Positions 37,598 to 48,959 of a DNA stretch of 64,000 nt are shown in pieces. A program made the position numbers and the translations under genes. The notes below the pieces were generated by a model. That model saw nothing but the letters and a program-made list of their open reading frames with translations, was not told the DNA's origin and made no database searches. The stretch covers positions 1-64,000 of the forward strand of contig JASAMV010002499.1 in the NCBI GenBank assembly GCA_030248065.1. The letters run 5' to 3'. This DNA comes from Rhynchonema sp. JSB1_4 (Eukaryota > Nematoda > Chromadorea > Monhysterida > Xyalidae). Position 1 is the stretch's first letter. The number at the start of each line of letters is the position of its first letter.

Positions 37598-39435
37598 TCA
37601 GGTCAATAAAGGATCACCAACGCTGTCGTCACGGATGCTCTGTTTCGGGTTCTGCACGAAGCAAATCGACAGGAGGAACGATGGCCATTTCTTGTACGAC
37701 CATAGGACAGTATGAGTGTACATGATGGCCACGGCCGATAGGATGCACACACTGGTCGTGTACAGTTGACAGCGGTAGAAACTGGCTGCAAACCAAAAAA
37801 GTGATCAATTGGCTTTTATCGGGCTCGCGGCGACCGCGGCGAGGCAAAAGACGAGAGGCACACTCAGTTTACGCACAACCAAACTCGACTTATTTGCTGT
37901 AATCGAAGTTCTAAAAACTCACTGATCAACGGTGTCTTCTTCGAGATCGGCAATGTGGTTGAAACGACGGACAACATGACCGAACTGGCCAGCAGCGCGG
38001 TCAAACCCAACGTGATCTGGTCGACGGAATCAACAACTTCACAGGTCTTTTTTATTTCACAATGCCCCACATTTATTTTGTAGATGGGAAAGCAACCTTC
38101 TCCGATCGCTCCTTTGTGTTGCTCGATGGACTGAACAAGCCGACAATTGTCAACAACGTCACTAGCAATTGTGGCAACAGCTGAAATTTAAATTTATGAA
38201 AGTTTTCAGTCAAAATTTTTAAAAAGATAAACTCGATTTCACAGTGTCACTTACTTGGGTTGAAAAATAGTGATTCCCTTTACGTGTCATCTTGAGATTG
38301 AAAATGACCCGACCGAACATCATTTTGCGGTCGTCAGTGCCGTAGTTATGCACGTCCGCCAGGGCTTTGCAACCGTCGATGGTCCACGCTGAAAGCATTG
38401 AGCTTGATTCAAATCACTCAAGGACAGTTTGTTGACCACATACCATACCCAAGTAAATAAAACTTCAAGATAGTATACCAGGTGAATCCAACGTTTTGCA
38501 AGCCATCACCCCGACTTCGTCCACTGCCTTTTTTGGGGCCCATTCAATCAATAACTGATTGGCCATGTATGAGTATGACATGTACTCGAACGTGCAATTC
38601 TACAATTTGATACAGTAACGTTGCAAAGCGTAGCTCAGTCCTCGGTCCTCCGCAAGCCATTATCGCAATTGATTACTTGTGAATCATATGGGAATGCTTC
38701 GATGTCAAGTTTGCATCCAAAGTTCACCATTTGCGGATAACGCACTTTGACCATGCCGTTAGCGAAGACATGCACAAAATTATGATCCAGCGGCACTATG
38801 TGCTGCACATCCGTGCTGTAAAAAGGAAATTGGAAATGTCAAAAGTCTGTAAAGATTATATTTTTGACCGGATCTTTAGGTCCAAACTCACGCTTCTGAG
38901 CTGAAGATATCGGGACGCCAGATGTCATCGGCCGGTATCACCAGATTTGAGACTCCCCCGTAATCCGCTGGGTTCCACTTCAAGAATTCGTTCGTGTACT
39001 CCTGCCAGTTTTGTTCATTCAATCTAATCAGGTTCCTGTGTGAAACAGCAAAGAGCCAGCAATATCGTAAACTTACGACCAGCCAGAAGACCACGAGGTT
39101 CACTGTTTCTGTTTGATCATTCTGAAATTGTCAGCACGATCGTTACATAAGCAAGAATCCATAAATACAAAAATATATACTCTACTTACGACTCCGATTA
39201 ATTTCTTAATCTGCAGATCAGTGATGACCACCAACGGCTTGCGATGATTAAGCACTGGGCGTACTGTCTTGTCATAGTGCTCAAACAGGTCGCGCCGCAA
39301 ACGTTGTACATGCGTTATGTTGTCGGGTGCAACTAGACCTGCCGATCCGCGGGTCAGGAACCCGATGAATATCACGAAGTTGTGAATCTCCCACAGCAAA
39401 AAAACTGGTTTGATGCTAGTTGATGCATTTTGCAT
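37598..39435 (-). CDS. Cys-loop (nicotinic-like) receptor subunit 1; TM4 not in model
   Basis: Exons 39190-39435, 39077-39121, 38892-39001, 38677-38815, 38479-38599, 38255-38388, 38097-38180, 37923-38016 and 37598/37622-37785. Secretory signal, then HVQRLRRDLFEHYDKTVRPV, WNPADYGG, IWRPDI, and a 13-residue Cys loop (CKLDIEAFPYDSQNC). TM1 to TM3 follow; TM2 begins SEKITLGLTALLASS, with Glu just before the pore Lys, which in the family marks a cation pore. There are no adjacent cysteines in loop C, so it is not an alpha-type acetylcholine subunit; the ligand is unknown. After TM3 the frame either stops at 37598 or is spliced at GTTGGT (37621) to a TM4 not securely found (candidate near 29.9 kb, beyond the 7-kb repeat). 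The start ATG (39433-39435) lies inside a transposon that split the ancestral start codon. Confidence 0.78.
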
Positions 39436-40667
39436 ATACTAGCATCAGATAAGTTCATTTGCAGCCCAGTGGGCTTTGCATCAGCTAGCATCACGAAAAA
39501 AAATGAGAAAGAAATTCTTTTGGAAGAGAAAAGATACCAACTGATATCGAATGGCTTGCCGCCATTTCATTTATTTTTTCAAGTTTTCGACGAAAAAACT
39601 GTCGAAAAATTTTTCGGAACTTTTCGGAAAAATCTCAATAAAAAGGGTATTTTGGCGATTTTTGACGACACTGACCTAAAAATTACTCATTTTATGCCTG
39701 AAAATGCCTATTTTTGGCGTAAATTTGCCTATTTTAGGCAAAAATTGGGGGAGCAGACGCAGTGTAGTGGCAGGCAAATGGCTGCAAGGTACCCTTGGGG
39801 GGAGATGGATCCAAAAAATACAAAAAAATCTTCTAAAAGTACTAAAAAGTGGTCTATAAGTGTCTAAATCAGAGTTTTCTTGCGGCAGCAAGCGATTTTT
39901 GACACTTTTGCACTTTTTGACAATCTGCAGAAAAGGTGAGCTATTTTACATTCCTGTAATTCAGCACGTTGCTTGGTGAATGTCGCTAAATGCAATCTGC
40001 AACAGCGTGAAACACGAAAAAATTTTGTCCCAGAGCGGTGTCGAACCCTGACCGAGGTGCTCGTAGTCCAACGCACACGGCGCGTGGTATGCGCGACCAC
40101 AGCAATGCACGTTCTAAACCATGTATTTATCAGTTGCTGTGTGTTTCGCGCACTGGCTGCCTGTGTGTGTGCGCGCGTGTGTGTGTGCTGTGTGTGCATA
40201 AAGCTTAACGTGGCGGTTTCCTTGACCAAACAGGCACAAGCGCATTTGCGCATTCGCATGTGAGTTATTTGGCGACTATTGGCAGCGGAGAATAGTGCTT
40301 CATTGCAACGAGCCCCCCGCCCCGGAATAAGCCCCCCCCCCCAAGTGGGCCGGGGACAGTGAATTAATAGTGCCCCCCAGAATAAGCCCCCGCCCCGGAA
40401 CAAGCCCCCCCCCCCCGGTGGGGCAGTGAGTGAAAAGGGCCCCCCCCAAAAAAAACACCGAAACCTAGCCGTCATCTGACCGAAACAAGTGATTTTTGAC
40501 CACCTGCAACGTTGATGCAGTCTGATGCTACATCAACCTGCATCAGACACTGCATTAAGCGCATCAGCTGGTCTTTGATGCTAATCTGATGCAAACTTCC
40601 TTATACTCTTGCATCAACTTTGCATCCGACCTGCATCAACTAGCATCAAACCAGTTTTTTTGCTGTG
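39392..40667. mobile_element. CACAG...CTGTG element, 1.28 kb, TSD TCC
   Basis: Inverted ends begin CACAGCAAAAAAACTGG and continue through TTTGATGCTAGTTGATGCA. TCC occurs at 39389-39391 and 40668-40670. CACAG termini with a 3-bp duplication resemble CACTA/EnSpm elements, but no transposase is present. The interior includes fragments of the hAT-like families (about 39600-39910), a tRNA-like segment, a GT/GC-alternating run (40140-40200) and C-runs (40310-40450). Confidence 0.8.
40029..40095 (-). mobile_element. tRNA-derived SINE-like head
   Basis: On the minus strand the segment reads GCGTTGGACTACGAGCACC and then GGTCAGGGTTCGACACC, resembling the anticodon arm and T arm (B box) of a tRNA. The 5' half is degenerate and the acceptor stem does not pair, so this is not an intact tRNA. 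Confidence 0.5.
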
Positions 40668-40670
40668 TCC

Positions 40671-42066
40671 ATTACTGAAACACTGAAGCGACCAAAGCTG
40701 TTAAATTGTCAAGCAGTCTACCTACAGTAATCCCCTTCGTAGGTTCCGGATGGTTGCATTTGTTTATCCGGTTGGGACAGTTCATGCGAATTGATGACTA
40801 AAAACAACTAGCTCATAACAAATTGATGGCGTGTCATGGCATATGAATGAACATGTTTGAGGTACAAACAAGTTGATTTACTCGCGACGCGATACGCCGT
40901 TGACAGCTTACTGTGTGGGAGAAAACTTGTGATGTTCTAAACAAGCTTCACATGGTAAAAACGATGAGAATTCTACTTGGCAACCATACGACTCAATTGA
41001 TTTGCAAATGTCAGAGAAACGGCGTCTGGGATTACAGCAAATAAAGTCAGGTAACATGGCGCTATACATACGTCACATGTTGACACAGTGCTGTTTTGAA
41101 AAAAATGCAAATACTGTTTAGAATTTCCTTTTCTTACAAGTGTTTTTTTAAATGGAATGGAACATGTCATTTAGACCTTGTGTAGGACAAGACAACTTCT
41201 TATCGTGTCATTTCAACATCAGGAAAGTAAATACATAATGTGGTGAAGTGTGAGCTGCGCCCCGGGCCCTTTGCGCCACATCAAGGTGCCTGGTGATCTT
41301 GTATGTCGGAAGCAACATTATAGTTTTTCAGGTCGAGCATTCGATCTGCACTTGCACTTCATAGTTTGTGGTCCTGAAGTGTTTCATGGCGCATGTGTGG
41401 TCATTCAAACAAAAGGAAATACTGCGAGTTATTTGTTCAGCTTTTATGAAAAAAGGTGGCAACGGCATGAGAGTCAGTCTACAATGTGTCTAGTCATTAC
41501 TTTAGCTCATGCAGTGCTTATGTCAGTGGGCCAGTTGACTGACTGCATGTAGAGCAACATACAAGGAGAGAAATCAAAGAGATGAGAAACGAGAATAAAA
41601 CCAGACATAAACAGAAAAAGCAAAATATATGTACTTACTAAATAAAGTCACTGGTGTTCACATAGCGAACATCCATTCAAGACATGTCGATTCATGTGAA
41701 TAAAAAAAGCAACAGGACGTTCGATGAAACCTCCGATAACCCCTGCCCTGGCCACTCGATAATCGCAAAAGCTACTATATACAGCATGGTATAGCAAGGT
41801 AAAAAATTGTTCCCCGGCGCGTTTCGAAAGCACGAATGTTTCGAAGTGCAACATCAGCTGAGCGCTTTTGCTGATGCCTCACCAGGAGTCACTATCACAT
41901 GTGACTTCTTTCGTAGTCCAAGTAAAGCAGCAGGCAAGTATATGATGTTGCAGTCAGAAAAAAACGCATGTTTAATTTGGCAGAGCCCTGCGTACCGATC
42001 GGGAACAACTTTATGACCACCCTGTATACAGAATAATGACAATGCACAAAAGTATGTATTTTCACT
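40671..42066. other. Non-coding, no gene recognised
   Basis: Contains the 5' flank of receptor gene 1. At about 42012-42028 it has ACTTTATGACCACCCTGTA, which looks like a mariner terminus (CAGGGTGGTCATAAAGT inverted); no partner end was found. Frames at 41.25-41.55 kb and 41.65-42.0 kb show no recognisable motif. Confidence 0.45.
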
Positions 42067-42507
42067 TCACACAGCCGATCCAGTGAATCTGCCTGGTTCA
42101 TGTTCAAGCACAGGCACGTCATGTGGTGCACCATAGCTGGCAAACGTGGTACCAGTGGTGTTCTGTAAGTCACCACCATATTGTTGCTGTTGTGGTGGTT
42201 GTTGCTGGTGCTGGTTTGGCACCGAATACTGATACTGGGTTGTGGTCTGGACCGGTGGATTCGGGTAGTAGCCCTGCTTGGTGGGATAGGACGAGTATTG
42301 CATCGGTCGATTTGCACCGCGATTGGCGCCGCGCTGCGACAGTTCCTTGAGACACATCACGTAGACGATGCAGAAAATGATGCCGATCACAATTAGACCG
42401 CCGAAAATCGATCCAAATATTGTGCCGTACAACTCCAAATGGCCTCCGGCATCGCCCAACGCGCCGACACACGGCAATAACACGGACAGAAAGAGCAGAT
42501 TGCTCAT
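42067..42507 (-). CDS. Small single-pass membrane protein with Q/Y/P-rich tail, 146 aa
   Basis: A single open exon from ATG 42505-42507. Residues 1-16 look like a signal peptide (MSNLLFLSVLLPCVGA), a very short ectodomain follows, then one strong membrane helix (about 30-53, IFGGLIVIGIIFCIVYVMC). The remaining 95 residues form a cytoplasmic tail rich in Gln, Tyr, Pro and Asn (YYPNPP, QYQYS, QQQPPQQQQ). The plan recalls Shisa or CYYR1 proteins, but their Cys-rich ectodomain is missing and no homologue is recognised. It lies between two cys-loop receptor genes on the same strand. Function unknown; that it is a real gene is inferred from the ordered signal-TM-tail layout. Confidence 0.65.
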   Translation of the reverse strand: MSNLLFLSVLLPCVGALGDAGGHLELYGTIFGSIFGGLIVIGIIFCIVYVMCLKELSQRGANRGANRPMQYSSYPTKQGYYPNPPVQTTTQYQYSVPNQHQQQPPQQQQYGGDLQNTTGTTFASYGAPHDVPVLEHEPGRFTGSAV

Positions 42508-44476
42508 GGTTTTTGAAATTGCCTGGAATCAAACAGTGAATATTGAACAGTGAATATGTAATGGGGAACTGGTGGTTGTTTCAGAGGTCAGTGTACATAC
42601 CAATATGTACCCGTAAAAAATTGCATCTGCAAAGGTGTCAAGGTATCGTAGCTCTAGGTAAGTTACACGTGAGCTAATTTCCAGCCGTATTACCCAGATT
42701 ACCAACATCAAGGTGTCCTCCTTTGTCCCACCGCAGACTTTTTCAAAAGTGGATCCGAAGCTTTAACATGAAATCTTTATTTTAGTTCAGACCAACAACC
42801 CTCCTCAACAAAATGCAGAAATCCAGTATTGTTTCACAAACATCAACAGGCAAAACATCACACAAAGGTACATGTATATGCACAAAGCCTCCGTGCCTGT
42901 ATGTTTTGCAGCCTGTGCAGCAAAACGAAAAACGTTATCTGATGGGATGGAACTGAATTGTAATAATACGCGCGATTTTTTGCCTGCAAAACATGCACGT
43001 AAACACTGGCGGTAGCGGTGCACAAAACAGGTGCATGCACGTCAGTTAAAATTTCATATCGATGATTTCAGGCAACGAATTCAGTGATGACCTTGCCAAC
43101 ATCAGGCACAGGACTACAACATTGCACGTGAAACGCATTGGCCTGCATGTGCGCATATGCGAATAAGTCAATTGGGCTGCGCAAGAACAGCGGACGGGAG
43201 TAATAATTCTGGCGCTTGTTGGAGAATTCCACGTGCTCTTATCGATTTATTCTACTTTCACAGGATTTGCCAGAGGAAGTCAAGAAACACATTGCAGATA
43301 ACCTCAATCTTTGCTGCCGCTTGCGCCTTGGTGTATACCTGTGACATTGATATCCTATCAACTGCTTATTACAGTGACAATTTACGCTGAAGTGCAAACA
43401 AAATCAAATCCACCACGAGCGGGCACATCTCCAGAGCGGATATAGCGCGCGTAAGATTTCCAGTTCAAAAATTTCCAAAGGGTTTGACATAAATTTGCGA
43501 CAGTGAAATGCGTAAAACGTCGAAGTGAAAGTGGGCTGGTTGGCTAAAAATACATGGACATTGTGAACAAGACTGCAAATATTTGTAAACAACAGCACAA
43601 CCCTGGCTGTGTGCGCTGCACACACGTGCACCCAAACACTGCCAATCCTACCACCGTTGTGGCTGTGTCGTATTATAATTCAAATTCTACGAATAAATTT
43701 TATTATCGCGTAACACAAGCGAAATAAAGCTTTGACTTCGGTCAAATACGGATTACGCAACACAGTGAACAGCGCTCGGTTTGGTTGCACCAGAAATTTT
43801 CCACAATCCTCTCAAGATATGAGAGTAGTTCGAGCACAAATTATTATATTGTATAATTGCAGGTGCTTTTATGTCAAAATTCTCAGTAGCTTGTAGGTGG
43901 AACATGTCCTACTTCTAGAGGGGGCTCAAAGTGGGAAATTCCGGTCAAAATCCATGATAAAACTGTGAACACAGGATTGGACTTCAATACCATTCTGAAC
44001 GTTCAGAATACGCGATCTTTGTGGCGACTGGATTTGAGAGCAATTCCGTATACAGTATTGGTATACAGCTTTGGTTTAGTCCATGCAGCTTGCGTGACCA
44101 ACGAGGTTTATTGCATATCGAACGGATTTGCGGCCCACTTTGATAAACGATGATCATAAACGCTCACAAATGTTTTGGTTGGTTGGAGTATTTTGTCGCC
44201 GTGTTGGTTTCGAGCTTTTATTGGGCGTTTTGTGGGCATCAGGTACAGAATAACAACCACTTGTAGACAAATACAACAAGAAAATCAAAAAGCAAAATTA
44301 CCGTACCACCGTATTGACTGAACAACAAGTCGCTCTTGCGCTGCCCACAAAGGCAACCCAATCATAGCAAAATTACCATATTCTACATAGCAGTCATGAG
44401 GTTTGTCAACAAAAAAACGGCCAATTCATTTGCATGGAGATATACATAAGCAAACAAAACATTGCGCACATGTGTT
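42508..44476. other. Non-coding, no gene recognised
   Basis: Between the small membrane protein and receptor gene 2. No exon-like frame or clear repeat was seen. Confidence 0.45.
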
Positions 44477-47400
44477 TCAAAGTGTGACCATTCCAAACAT
44501 GGCCATGGTAACGGCCGTGTTGCTGATGAGGAAGATGACGAGGAAGAACACGTCGAGTCGATAGCAGACGGCAATCCAGCGATCGAATCGTGCCGAGTCG
44601 GCATCTGCCTCGTCGATTAGACGTTGTTTTAGATGTTGCACCTCGGTCAGAATGCGATTCAAACCAAACAGCATCGGCTCCTCGTCGCCATTGGAGAAAC
44701 TGCTGCGCTCTTTTTGCTGAACATAACAGCAAACTTGGAATATGGGTATATCTATACTACTAAAACACGAAGACGTATGTGTGTATGTATGTATGTATGT
44801 GTGTTTGTGGCCCCCTCCCTCGGAAGGGCGGACGGGTCAATTTTCACCGGTAGCTTTGGGTATGCTAACGGGTCTTCGGGGGGGGGGGGGGGCACGGCAC
44901 GGGCGCGGCGCTGTAGCCGGGCCGTAGGCACGGGTCCCGACTAGTACAATCTATTACAGCCCTGTTTGATAACTGATTCCTGCACGAAGTTTTTGGGAAC
45001 GAGAAATTGTAATTTTTCATTTCCAAAATTCCAACAAATGCGTGCAAATTTCTACCAAAAAGAATAAATTTAGGAGTGTTTTAACGTGGCAGGAGTGCTT
45101 GAATTTGGAAAATTTTGAGCTTGACATGATCAATGGACATATTTTTGTTTGGTATGTATATGACAACTTTTACACTTGTTTCGGACCACACCATTTTTGG
45201 CCCTGTCCTGCATGGTTGAGCCGTTGCGCCTAATTTTGTTTCACACTTTGTCCTAAAGATCCATGCCTGGCTCACTTAAGTTCGGATACAGGAGTCGGTT
45301 GGGTACCAATCCGAAATACGGGTCACATACTAATTTTCGACACCAACTTGTATTTGAGTGTGGAACCACCCCGTCAAAGTAAGCAAGGTTGAGATAAAAG
45401 CAAGAAATTCGACCAACCCGAATAAATGACCCGTTTGCCAGGCCGTTGCACGTTGTTGTGAGATGGTTCTTTCCATGAAGTGACGACTCGCTATCCTGAA
45501 TGAGTAAAAAAATTATAAGGTTACACCAACCACGGACACAAAGAACGCAACACCTGACTATGTATCTCTCTCAAGCCGAACGTTCTTTGTGCAATTCTCG
45601 TGGTGAGTGAACAACGGACGTCAATTAGTGATAAAACAAATTCAAATGGGTTAGCAGATAAGAGAAAGAAAACTGAATCAACTTCTTTTTGTGGCTGTTG
45701 ATACTTTCCGGGTTGACACGTGACGAGCATGAGCCAATATGGAACCTCGTATCCGAAAGCCACAAAACTGTGCAGGTACATGACCATGGCAGCGACTGCA
45801 GTGGCCACCACACAGACGACAACCTCGAGCAGCATGTACGAACCTAAAGGAATTTAACGGTATATCACTTCAAGAAAGGGTCCCTTATATAGTTGGGTTT
45901 TGTGCTCGTTGGCCAAATGCAACCTGCAAGCGCACAGTAGGCTAAAGCCGGACTTCAAAAAACATTTCCAGAAAACCGCTTGCTAACCGAGCAGCGGGAA
46001 CGACGTCGCGTTTTTCGGCATCTGATCCGACACCATCATGAGAATGACAGCAATGGTCAGCAGGATGGTGAGACCCATCGTGACGCGTTCGCCTCGTTCC
46101 TGAACATTAGGGAACATCTGATGAGGACTGGAGTAACAAATGGGTTCGTTAAGGCTTATTCAATTGAGGTCATGTATTAGGCTTCGGCTCAGGTCAAAAC
46201 TTACGGCCAGACAATCTATAGAAGGACAAGACGATCACTGGGACATCAACCTGAGTCTGTGCAACCGTCGGCGAGAAGAGGCCCAAGAGTCCGACCATAA
46301 CAATGATGAAACTGGGCACCGTCAGTGTCAGCACGTAATACGTGGGCACACGTTTGAGGACAATGTAGCAATGCACTTCGTGGAAATCGCCCAATTCCCA
46401 GTAGGTGATCGTCTTTTGGGTGCAGTTGTAGCCGAGAAACTCCCATTCTGGAAATGTGAAAATAGACAGCACGTAAAGCTGTGGAGGTTCGTTGTAGGTA
46501 CCTGTACCTACAAATGCTTGCAATATGGACCATGAGGAGCGTTGGCGTACTGCAACGATATATGTTCACGTCATGGGTACTATATATACTGTAAGTATCT
46601 CGAATTTGTACCTTGTGAATACAAACCCTTACTAACCAGCATTGGGTTGGAGAAAGTCCGACACACCCTTGTCACCAGTGCGTGATTTGAGCACCAGATG
46701 ACTGCCATCGTGTCCCCAACTGACGTAAGTGGTCGTACAGTTCTGTACATCATATGGGAACGATGAAACATTCATTGAGCAATGGATTTCCTCCGTTCGG
46801 CTGTTTGTCTTAATCACTCGTCCATCGTGATACAAGGTAACATATGGTGCGTAACCGATGTCTTCGCTGTCGATGCTGTAAATTTAGAAGTTGTGGCTCT
46901 GATGAAGTCTGCAATGTTCGCGAATCTCAAGGACTGATCACCGAGCCAGACTGATGTGTTATACTGTAGATACAGTACGTTTCACGGGAAGGGGTACCAA
47001 TAATCGTAATCCGAGTACATACTATTATTTCCTAGGGTATACGATTAATTCTGCGTGCAGTACTTAAGCAACGCGCGCTTATTCCTTTAACCACTGCACT
47101 TTCCCATACGCGTGCTCACGCGTAAATAATAGTTCACCCGAGTACGCACGCGTGTGACCTAGTGCAGTGGTTAAGGGAATTAGAGCGCGCTGCACGCAGA
47201 ATTAATCGTATACCCTAGGAAATAATCGTATGTACTCGGATTACGATTATTGGTACCCCTTCCCGTGAAACGTACTGTAGCACATTCCAGCTAGCTAACC
47301 TCACTAATACACTAAATTTACTGCATTGACATGACTTCCATGTTTTGCACACCTTCATTACTAAGAGCGCATCAAGTAGTCAGCCACGAAGGTATGTATC

Positions 47401-48065
47401 TAACTACAGGCTTGATCAGTAAACAAGAGCATCGACGCACTTACACTTCATACATTATGATGTCGGGCAGCCAGAACAGGTCCTCATGCACTATAATCGA
47501 TGTGACGTTGCCGTAGTCCTCAATGTTCCAGGTTAAACTCGGTTCCGTCCACTCCTGCAAATTGTTGGCACAATAGTGCCCTCCGCAAATTAGACAAGAA
47601 AGTAACAATACCCACCCGCAGGAACCACTGGGAGAACTTTAGCGTTTCGCTGGCTTCGTCCTGAAAATGTGTTGTATTCGCTTGTATTTGTTTTATCCAT
47701 TTCGTGGGCGGTTCTTAACCAACTGGTTCTCCACAATTCAGCAGAGTACCGCAAAGTTCTTGTTTCCCAAGCTTTGCGGACGTTTTGCGTGTATCAGAGC
47801 TCGCGAGGCAAATGATGCAAATATTCTGAATAGCCAAACTAACAACATCCAGTATGCTGTAGAGCGCTGGTCGTATTTTGACAAGTGTCGCCCCGCCTGT
47901 CCGATTCATTGGTCGCATCTTCACTTCGAGGGCACCCGGCTCATCGTCATCTATTCGATGAAGAAGCAAATCTCGAAACAATCGTTGCTCGTGCGACAAC
48001 CCTATCACGTTCGATGCTAGGCAGATTAAGGTGAATGTCACATCGACCAATAGTCTTGGATCCAT
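44477..48065 (-). CDS. Cys-loop (nicotinic-like) receptor subunit 2, about 429 aa
   Basis: Eight exons: 47844-48065, 47616-47660, 47445-47554, 46637-46875, 46251-46447, 45988-46099, 45705-45843 and 44477-44702 (the last splice was chosen by phase and is the least certain). ATG 48063-48065 starts a signal peptide (LLVDVTFTLICLASNVIG). Then HEQRLFRDLL, TWNIEDYGNV, FWLPDI, a 13-residue Cys loop (CSMNVSSFPYDVQNC) and TM1 (VPSFIIVMVGLLGLFSP). TM2 is GERVTMGLTILLTIAVILMM, with Glu before the basic residue at the pore mouth, predicting a cation channel. TM3 and TM4 (RLDVFFLVIFLISNTAV) complete the fold. Loop C has no adjacent cysteines. Exons of 45 and 110 nt recur in the other two receptor genes. 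Introns hold a Helitron-like element and a palindromic TA-type MITE. Confidence 0.85.
44751..44944 (+). mobile_element. Helitron-like non-autonomous element
   Basis: 194 bp starting TCTATACTACTAAAA after an A and ending CTAG before a T, with a short GC hairpin (CGGGTCCCG) just before the end. These are the hallmarks of Helitron termini (5' TC, 3' hairpin plus CTRR, A/T target). It contains GTAT microsatellite and a run of about 15 G. It lies in the intron before the TM4 exon of receptor 2. Confidence 0.7.
46973..47278. mobile_element. Palindromic MITE with TA target site
   Basis: 306 bp, starting CAGTACGTTTCACGGGAAGG and ending in the near-exact reverse complement; arms extend about 115 bp. 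Both ends abut TA, as in Tc1/mariner-derived MITEs. It lies in an intron of receptor 2. Confidence 0.85.
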
Positions 48066-48140
48066 ATTTTGATTTTCTGCTGCCAATTAGCGAACAGCAG
48101 GCTCTGCAACATTGGATTCAGAAATTCAAATTGGGTGTAA

Positions 48141-48959
48141 TATTGGTCGCACAATGGGTGATATTTTCGAAACGGTGTAAAGGTCAGTTGGGTGTAAAGG
48201 TCGGTGGAGAGCTCGGTCGACAGCTCAGTGTGATAGACCTCGGTGTAAACTTGAAACATTCCACGTTAATAACAGGCAATGTTTCACGTTTACACCGAGC
48301 TACGCCGACCGAGCTTTCGACCGAACTTTACACCAACCTTTACCCCAACTGACCTTTACACCGTTTCGAAAATTCCACCCAATGACTTTATAAGAATTGG
48401 TCAATTTTTCTTCCTGATTCGTGAAGAGGGAACGTGACGTCGCAATGACGTTGTTGCGTTACATGAAGTAAAACTACGCCAATACGAGCCCGATTTCGGA
48501 CCTGGCAAAATGGTGAAACATTCATGACGTGGCTGCTGATTTGGGAAACGTTACGCGTTGTGGCATACAACATCGAGCATGATGATTTTCTCTTTCTTTG
48601 TGTTTTGCAAGTTCACCACCTCCGAAATCGGGCTCGTGTTGGCGTAGTTTGCCTATACGTGGTCGCACACAAAGCATGTAGTAAAGAGAATGTTTCAGAC
48701 CTGCGGCAACGTGGTTGATCTGCCAGATGACTTTTAGCTGAAAATGTTTTGTGAGAATCACAAATAGCACAGTGGTTAAGAGTGACTGAACCTGAAAATC
48801 AGGATTGATTTGTACCACAGGCCATCACCGCTGTATAAGGGGCAGGGGAAAGCATGTTGAATTCTTATATGGCCATTTCGACCAATACATGGGATTTTTT
48901 ATGAACCGAAAATCAGGATTGATTTGTTGAATTCTTATATGGCCATTGTGCGACCAATA
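48141..48959. mobile_element. MITE family C, copy 2, interrupted by family D
   Basis: Starts TATTGGTCGCACAATG and ends CATTGTGCGACCAATA. Internal blocks match 31244-31521 (for example CTTTATAAGAATTGGTCAA and GCACAGTGGTTAAGAGTGAC). It carries the family D insertion at 48156-48380 and extra partly duplicated sequence. Confidence 0.75.
48156..48380. mobile_element. MITE family D, copy 2 (TSD AAT), nested
   Basis: 225 bp, ends GGGTGATATTTTCGAAACGG and inverted GGGTGGAATTTTCGAAACGG. AAT at 48153-48155 and 48381-48383. Removing it restores the family C terminus, so D inserted later. Confidence 0.88.

Noticed and set aside
39002..39076. A 41-nt intron (39036-39076) in receptor 1
   Set aside because: Its removal breaks the frame. 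The 75-nt alternative (39002-39076) keeps phase and gives the same 110-nt exon as in the two paralogues, so that was used.
40029..40095. Functional tRNA gene
   Set aside because: Only the 3' half resembles a tRNA; acceptor and D arms do not pair.
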